A stretch of DNA of 64,000 nt from JAJZJT01 sp964610905 (GTDB lineage: Bacteria > Actinomycetota > Acidimicrobiia > Acidimicrobiales > RAAP-2): positions 1 through 64,000 of the forward strand of contig CAZSYT010000005.1 of assembly GCA_964610905.1 (NCBI GenBank). The letters are read 5' to 3'. The notes below the pieces were generated by a model. That model was given only the letters and a program-made list of their open reading frames with translations. It made no database searches and was not told the origin of the DNA. Positions within the stretch are counted from its first letter, which is position 1, and the number at the start of each line of letters is the position of its first letter. Of the stretch, positions 59,915 to 64,000 are shown in pieces. A program made the position numbers and the translations under genes.

Positions 59915-60979
59915 GTGGCACCCCGGCGACGTCGACGCGTCCTCCTCGTGCTCGCCTCCGTCGCCGTCGTCGTCACCGCGTGCTCGGCACCGTCACCGTC
60001 GTCCACCCCCGGTCCTGCGCCCACGACGAGCAGGGCCTCGCCCACGACAAGCAGGGCCTCGCCCACGACCCGCACCGGCCCGGGCACGACGTCGACCGCG
60101 CCGGGCGGACCGCCTACGTCGAGCGGCGGCGTTCCCGCGTTCTCCCACGTCTTCGAGGTCGTGATGGAGAACCTCCCGTACTCGGCGGCGATGGCCACGC
60201 CGGGCTTCGCGTCGCTGGCCCACCGGTACGCGTGGGCGAGCGCCTCGTACGCGGCGGCACACCCCTCCCTCCCCAACTACCTGGCGCTCGTCGCCGGCTC
60301 CACCTTCGGGACCACCTCGGACTGCCTGAGCTGCTTCGTGACGGCGGACAACCTCGGCGCCCAGCTCAGCCGCGCCGGGATCACCTGGGGCGCCTACTTC
60401 GAGGGCGTGTCGAGCTCCTGCTACCTCGGGACGTCCTACGGCGTGTACGCGGCCAAGCACAACCCGTTCCGGTACTTCGCCGACGTTCGCACCAGCCCGA
60501 GCCTGTGCGCCCACCTCCTGCCCTTCTCGCAGCTCGGTCCGGAGCTGGCGGGCCCGGCGAGCGGCGTGCCCCGCTTCGTGTGGGTCACCCCGAACGTGTG
60601 CCACGACGGGCACAGCTGCCCGGCCGCAGAAGCGGCCGCCTGGCTGGACACCTTCGTCGCCGAGGTGACCGCCAGCCAGGCCTGGCGCCAAGGCGGCGTC
60701 CTGTTCGTCACCTGGGACGAGGGCTCGTTCGGCGACGCACGCCAGGCGACCCCCCAGGGGACCGTCGTGCCCAGCGGTGGAGGCGGCCACGTCCTCACGC
60801 TCGTCGTCTCGCCGTCCGTGCCACCGGGGAGGGTGGTCGCCACGCCGCTCAGCCACGACGCGCTCCTCGCCACGATCGAGCGCGCCTTCGGCCTCCCGCT
60901 GCTCGGCGGGGCAAAGGCATGGTCCGGGCGGACGTTCGCCGCCTTCTGGACGGGCACGGACGCGACGTCGCCCCGGTGA
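59915..60979 (+). CDS. Secreted phosphoesterase lipoprotein (acid phosphatase/phospholipase C-like)
   Basis: The 354-residue protein has a basic start, a hydrophobic signal and the lipobox VTAC (near residue 23). A Ser/Thr/Pro linker, part of a 21-bp repeat (TTSRASP), is followed by the phosphoesterase fold. Its pieces include FEVVMENLPYSA, SYAAAHPSLPNYLALVAGST, VTPNVCHDGHSC and FVTWDEGSFGD, the metal-ligand set of SapM/AcpA-type enzymes. It should hydrolyse phosphate esters outside the cell. GTG 59915 starts the signal peptide cleanly. It is followed by a second lipoprotein gene. Confidence 0.85.
   Translation: MAPRRRRRVLLVLASVAVVVTACSAPSPSSTPGPAPTTSRASPTTSRASPTTRTGPGTTSTAPGGPPTSSGGVPAFSHVFEVVMENLPYSAAMATPGFASLAHRYAWASASYAAAHPSLPNYLALVAGSTFGTTSDCLSCFVTADNLGAQLSRAGITWGAYFEGVSSSCYLGTSYGVYAAKHNPFRYFADVRTSPSLCAHLLPFSQLGPELAGPASGVPRFVWVTPNVCHDGHSCPAAEAAAWLDTFVAEVTASQAWRQGGVLFVTWDEGSFGDARQATPQGTVVPSGGGGHVLTLVVSPSVPPGRVVATPLSHDALLATIERAFGLPLLGGAKAWSGRTFAAFWTGTDATSPR
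60023..60064 (+). repeat. In-frame 21-bp minisatellite in the phosphoesterase linker
   Basis: Two 21-bp units (60023-60043, 60044-60064) encode TTSRASP twice after the lipobox. The unit is a multiple of three. Confidence 0.85.
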
Positions 60980-61160
60980 CGTCGGGTGCCCGGCCGCCGC
61001 GATCCCTCCCGCCGCGCACTGTGCAAGGGTTGGCACGTCCTCCTCGTGCTCGCTCGGCCGAGCCCGCGTCCGGTGGAGCGCGGCGCGTGGAGCGGAGTGG
61101 TGTTCCCGAGCCGCGACCGCGCCGTCGCCACGAGCCCCGGCGCGAGGAAGGAGCCGCCTC

Positions 61161-62480
61161 ATGCCGCCCCGAGGTGCCATCGTGGCAACGGCCCGCCACC
61201 CCCACCGGGGTGCCTCACGGCGAGCGATCGGCGGGCTGGCCGCAGTGGCCGTCCTCCTCGCCGCCTGCTCGAGCCCGGTCGCCGCGCCGGCACGCCATCG
61301 CACCGGGCAGGCGGCGAAGGCGAGGGCGACGACGACGCCGGCGACCGGCGGGAACAGCGTCGCCCCGGGGACACCGGCCTGGCTCGCCGCCCTCGAGCGG
61401 AAGGCGGCGGGGAGCCCGAGCTACCTCCAGCCGGGCTCGAACCCGTCCGTGCTCCCTGGTCCGGTGCTCATCGCCGACCGGAACAACTCACGGCTGCTCC
61501 TCGTCGACCCGAAGGGGCAGATCCTCTGGCAGTACCCGGCGCCGGGTACGCCGCCTTCGTCGGCGTTCCGCTCGCCCGACGACGCCTTCTTCGGCCCGAA
61601 CGGCAACCAGATCATCGCCACCGAGGAGTCGAACTTCGCCATCAGCACCATCGCGCTGCACGCGACGCCGACGGGGTCCCAACCGGTGACGGGAACGATC
61701 ACGTGGACCTACGGGCACCCCGGCGTGCCCGGGTCCGCCGCCGACGAGCTCGACAACCCCGACGACGCCATGCTCCTGCCCGACGGAGACGTGCTCAGCG
61801 CCGACATCAAGAACTGCCGGATCCTCCTCATCCACCCCGGGGCCCACGCACCGGCCCACGTCTACGGCGAGACCACCCCGTACTGCTACCACCAGCCTCC
61901 GGCCCGCTTCGGGAGCCCGAACGGCGTGTTCCCGATGACCAACGGCGACTACCTGGTGACCGAGATCAACGGCGACTGGGTCGACGAGATGACGCCCTCG
62001 GGGACGATCCTGTGGTCCGCGCACCCGCCGGGCTTCACCTACCCGTCCGACAGCAACGAGGTGAGCCCCGGCGTGTTCGTGTCGGTCGACTACACCGACC
62101 CCGGCGGCCTCGAGACGTTCAACCAGCAGGGCCAGATCGTGTGGAAGTACGCGCCGACCAGCCCGTCCGGCGTGCTCGACCGACCGTCGCTCGCCCTGCC
62201 TCTGCCCAACGGCGACTTCCTGCTGAACGACGACTACAACCACCGGGTCATCGTCGTCGACCCGCACACCGACCAGATCGTCTGGCAGTACGGCCACACC
62301 GGCGTCGCCGGCTCGGCCCCGGGCTACCTCGACAAGCCCGACGGCGTCGACCTCGCCCCGCCGTACTCGCTCCTCGTCACCCACGCGGCCACGATGGGGC
62401 TCCCGCCAGCGGGGCTCGCCCCGCCCCCTCCGGGCCTCGGGGCTCCCGCGCCCGGGGGGACTGCCACGACCGTGCCGTAG
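61161..62480 (+). CDS. Beta-propeller lipoprotein (arylsulfotransferase/PQQ-like)
   Basis: The 439-residue exported lipoprotein has the lipobox LAAC near residue 37 and then a beta-propeller of repeated blades. Typical blade ends are LLLVDPKGQILWQYPAPG, FNQQGQIVWKYAP and VIVVDPHTDQIVWQYGHTG. DNRI-like residues and MTNGDYLVTEINGDW recall the arylsulfotransferase and PQQ families, but no catalytic set is certain. An AAGGAG site lies 8 bases before ATG 61161. A Pro/Gly tail ends the protein. It follows the phosphoesterase lipoprotein by 181 bp, and a strong hairpin ends the transcript. Confidence 0.78.
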   Translation: MPPRGAIVATARHPHRGASRRAIGGLAAVAVLLAACSSPVAAPARHRTGQAAKARATTTPATGGNSVAPGTPAWLAALERKAAGSPSYLQPGSNPSVLPGPVLIADRNNSRLLLVDPKGQILWQYPAPGTPPSSAFRSPDDAFFGPNGNQIIATEESNFAISTIALHATPTGSQPVTGTITWTYGHPGVPGSAADELDNPDDAMLLPDGDVLSADIKNCRILLIHPGAHAPAHVYGETTPYCYHQPPARFGSPNGVFPMTNGDYLVTEINGDWVDEMTPSGTILWSAHPPGFTYPSDSNEVSPGVFVSVDYTDPGGLETFNQQGQIVWKYAPTSPSGVLDRPSLALPLPNGDFLLNDDYNHRVIVVDPHTDQIVWQYGHTGVAGSAPGYLDKPDGVDLAPPYSLLVTHAATMGLPPAGLAPPPPGLGAPAPGGTATTVP

Positions 62481-62528
62481 CCACGACCCCTTCCCGCCCG
62501 GGCGTCCCGGGCGGGAAGGGGTCGTGGC
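62480..62528. terminator. Bidirectional terminator hairpin
   Basis: Two perfect 22-bp arms (62481-62502 and 62506-62527), extendable by one pair, enclose a 3-base CGT loop. The stem starts at the stop of the lipoprotein gene and lies 14 bases from the stop of the convergent carboxypeptidase, so it can serve both. No T-tract is present. Confidence 0.8.
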
Positions 62529-62541
62529 ACCGACCGCTCGT

Positions 62542-63762
62542 TCACAGGCGGGTGAGCTTCCACGACACCGACGGGCCCGCCAGGTCCGACGCGGCCCGGA
62601 CGGGCACGGTCGTGGTGCGACCGCCGGCCTCGACGACGAGCGACCCGATCCGCTCGCCGGCCCGGACGGTCCCCGCGGGCAGCGCCACGTGCTCGGACAC
62701 GCGCACGGGCAGGCCCGGCCAACCGACCGTGCGGACGCTCCCGCCGGCCACGGCGGCGACCGAGGCATGCCACGCCGTCGTGACGTGCCCGACGACCGTC
62801 CCGTCGGTGACCACCGTCTCACGGTGGAGGTCGGCGGCGGCTGCCTTGGCCAGCACCTCACCGGCATCGAGGGCGGTGGTGATCGGGCTCACCCCACCCT
62901 GTCCCAGCACGGCGCCCACGAGGTGGACCGTGCGGCCGCCGACCGTCGGGTCGGCCTCGAAGAGGAAGCAGCCGCCCGACGTCGCGTTCGTGCCCGTCTT
63001 GATGCCGACGATGCCGTCGTGGCCGAGCGCGGCGTCGTAGTTGTACTGCAGGCCCGCCACGGGGAGCGTCACCTGGGGCATGGCCACGATGTGGGCGAAG
63101 GTCGGGATGCGCATGGCCGCCTCGCCCAGCTTCACCAGGTCGGTCGCGTTCGAGACCGAGCCGGAGCTGAACCCGCTCGGTCCGGTGAAGTGGGTCGAAC
63201 GCAGGCCCAGGGCCTTGGCGTCCGCGTTCATCTCGGCGACGAAGGCATGGACGCTCCCGGCGTCCCACGTCGCCAGCATGCGCGCGAAGTTGTTGCCCGA
63301 CGGGATGAGCATGGCCTCGAGGGCCTGACGCTCGCTCACCTGCTCTCCCGCCGTGACGGCCACGACCGACTGCTTCTGCGACAGCGAGAGGTCGTAGTCG
63401 AAGACGTCGAGCGCGCTCACCGTGAGGTCGGGCCCCGACGTCCCAGGGGCCAGGGGGTGGTCGTGGAGCACGACGTAGGCGGTCATCACCTTCGTGATGC
63501 TGGCGATGGGCAGCGCCTGCGTCGAGCCCACCGAGCCGATGCTCCCCACGCCGTCGACGGCCAGCGCGGCCTCGCCGGTCTGGGGCCACGGCAGCGCCGG
63601 CCTCTGTCCTGCGACCCGGACCGTGGCGAGCGACGGTGCGTACGCCGGCGGCGGGACCGACCGGAACCACTGCACGCCCGCAAGGGCCGCGACGACCACC
63701 ACCACCGCTCCGACGACGATCCGCGTCACGTCCTCGCTCGCCTCCTCGTGGGCTTCCGCCAC
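62542..63762 (-). CDS. D-alanyl-D-alanine carboxypeptidase (S11 family)
   Basis: The enzyme trims the terminal D-Ala of peptidoglycan stem peptides outside the membrane. It has the three penicillin-binding motifs: SITK (nucleophile Ser), SGNN and KTGT. An N-terminal membrane segment (TRIVVGAVVVVVAALAGVQW) anchors it, and the C-terminal domain of about 100 residues is beta-rich. GTG 63762 gives 406 residues. In-frame GTGs at 63810 and up to 63897 are possible, and a TACCGT box at 63843-63848 would favour 63810; only the cytoplasmic tail differs. It is convergent with the beta-propeller gene. Confidence 0.88.
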   Translation of the reverse strand: MAEAHEEASEDVTRIVVGAVVVVVAALAGVQWFRSVPPPAYAPSLATVRVAGQRPALPWPQTGEAALAVDGVGSIGSVGSTQALPIASITKVMTAYVVLHDHPLAPGTSGPDLTVSALDVFDYDLSLSQKQSVVAVTAGEQVSERQALEAMLIPSGNNFARMLATWDAGSVHAFVAEMNADAKALGLRSTHFTGPSGFSSGSVSNATDLVKLGEAAMRIPTFAHIVAMPQVTLPVAGLQYNYDAALGHDGIVGIKTGTNATSGGCFLFEADPTVGGRTVHLVGAVLGQGGVSPITTALDAGEVLAKAAAADLHRETVVTDGTVVGHVTTAWHASVAAVAGGSVRTVGWPGLPVRVSEHVALPAGTVRAGERIGSLVVEAGGRTTTVPVRAASDLAGPSVSWKLTRL

Positions 63763-63937
63763 GCTCGTGCCCCGGCCGGCAGGCACGCGCCTCGGAGCGA
63801 CCTCGCGCACTCGACGGGCGCCGCCGGCAGGCGCCCCGGCCCACGGTAGACAGCGGGGCGACCGGAAGGGCCGCGCCCCCGGGCGCGGCCAGCGCACCCC
63901 GGCACCCGACGCCCCCGCACCGGGGTCGGCCGGACGG

Positions 63938-64000
63938 TCAGCCCGGCGTCACCGGGCGCGCGGACATCGTGACGAAGTCGCGTGCCCACCACGGCTCGAA
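63938..64000 (-). CDS. C-terminal end of a gene cut by the window edge
   Basis: Twenty sense codons and a TGA on the minus strand encode FEPWWARDFVTMSARPVTPG. The frame is open to the end of the window, so the gene starts beyond it. The residues are too few to name a family. It is unlikely to be a chance frame, because its codon use follows the local G/C third-position bias. Confidence 0.4.
   Translation of the reverse strand, partial: FEPWWARDFVTMSARPVTPG

Overview
The window is very GC-rich (about 72 percent) and densely packed, with many 4-bp GTGA or ATGA overlaps between consecutive genes. The gene content points to an actinomycete, most likely of the Acidimicrobiia type: a DUF222-HNH protein, an LpdA-like quinone reductase, ChdC of the coproporphyrin heme route, GpgS, a CIRCE-controlled groEL, and DUF6457, DUF6285 and LytR_C proteins. 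Genus and species cannot be fixed from the sequence. Three runs of exactly 100 N (6366-6465, 27253-27352, 58553-58652) each sit inside a short tandem array, so they are scaffold gaps of unknown true length.

Layout. 0.1-3.4 kb: pheA divergent from larB-larC (nickel-pincer cofactor). 3.5-9.8 kb: DUF222-HNH protein, lpdA-like reductase, FKBP lipoprotein, a histidine phosphatase-GNAT pair, a NUDIX protein and a 60-residue Cys4 miniprotein. 9.9-15.4 kb: chdC-larE-NIL operon, groEL with CIRCE, and thrC-MoaD-like carrier; together a sulfur-handling neighbourhood. 15.6-19.6 kb: gpgS, GT20 synthase, otsB (compatible solutes) and a LytR_C protein. 19.8-24.8 kb: aldo/keto reductase, tRNA-Thr(UGU), a poorly coding stretch, a DUF4143 ATPase behind three 23-bp repeats, a metallo-beta-lactamase-fold hydrolase and an IS256-like remnant. 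24.8-31.6 kb: marR-MFS exporter, then an ABC transporter divergent from a two-component system.

31.7-39.2 kb: acyl-CoA dehydrogenase divergent from an APH-like kinase and DUF6285 protein, two membrane or PH-like proteins, and a TauE/SafE-DUF1634-GntR operon with a candidate operator. 39.7-46.8 kb: radical SAM/SPASM/SEC-C maturase overlapping a truncated, frameshifted molybdopterin oxidoreductase, then a GntR-FGGY kinase-SDR operon. 47.0-56.0 kb: a molybdenum locus with modA, a fused modBC, an HTH-TOBE protein, DUF6457, mogA/moaB, moaE-moeA-moaA-moaD, mobA and moaC. 56.3-64 kb: decayed alpha/beta hydrolase, GNAT, small basic protein, NERD protein, two secreted lipoproteins, a D-Ala-D-Ala carboxypeptidase and the tail of one more gene.

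Two properties run through the window. Many first genes of transcription units carry a TANNNT -10 box ending only 6-9 bases before the start codon, which predicts leaderless mRNAs and was used to choose starts. In-frame minisatellites (units of 6 to 33 bp, always a multiple of three) occur in about ten genes, while the gap-flanking intergenic arrays have units of 22, 11 and 17 bp. The most coherent candidate for undescribed biology is the chdC-larE-NIL / thrC-MoaD neighbourhood. Several candidate operators (two-component, MarR, DUF4143, TauE, Cys4 miniprotein) also look specific enough to test.
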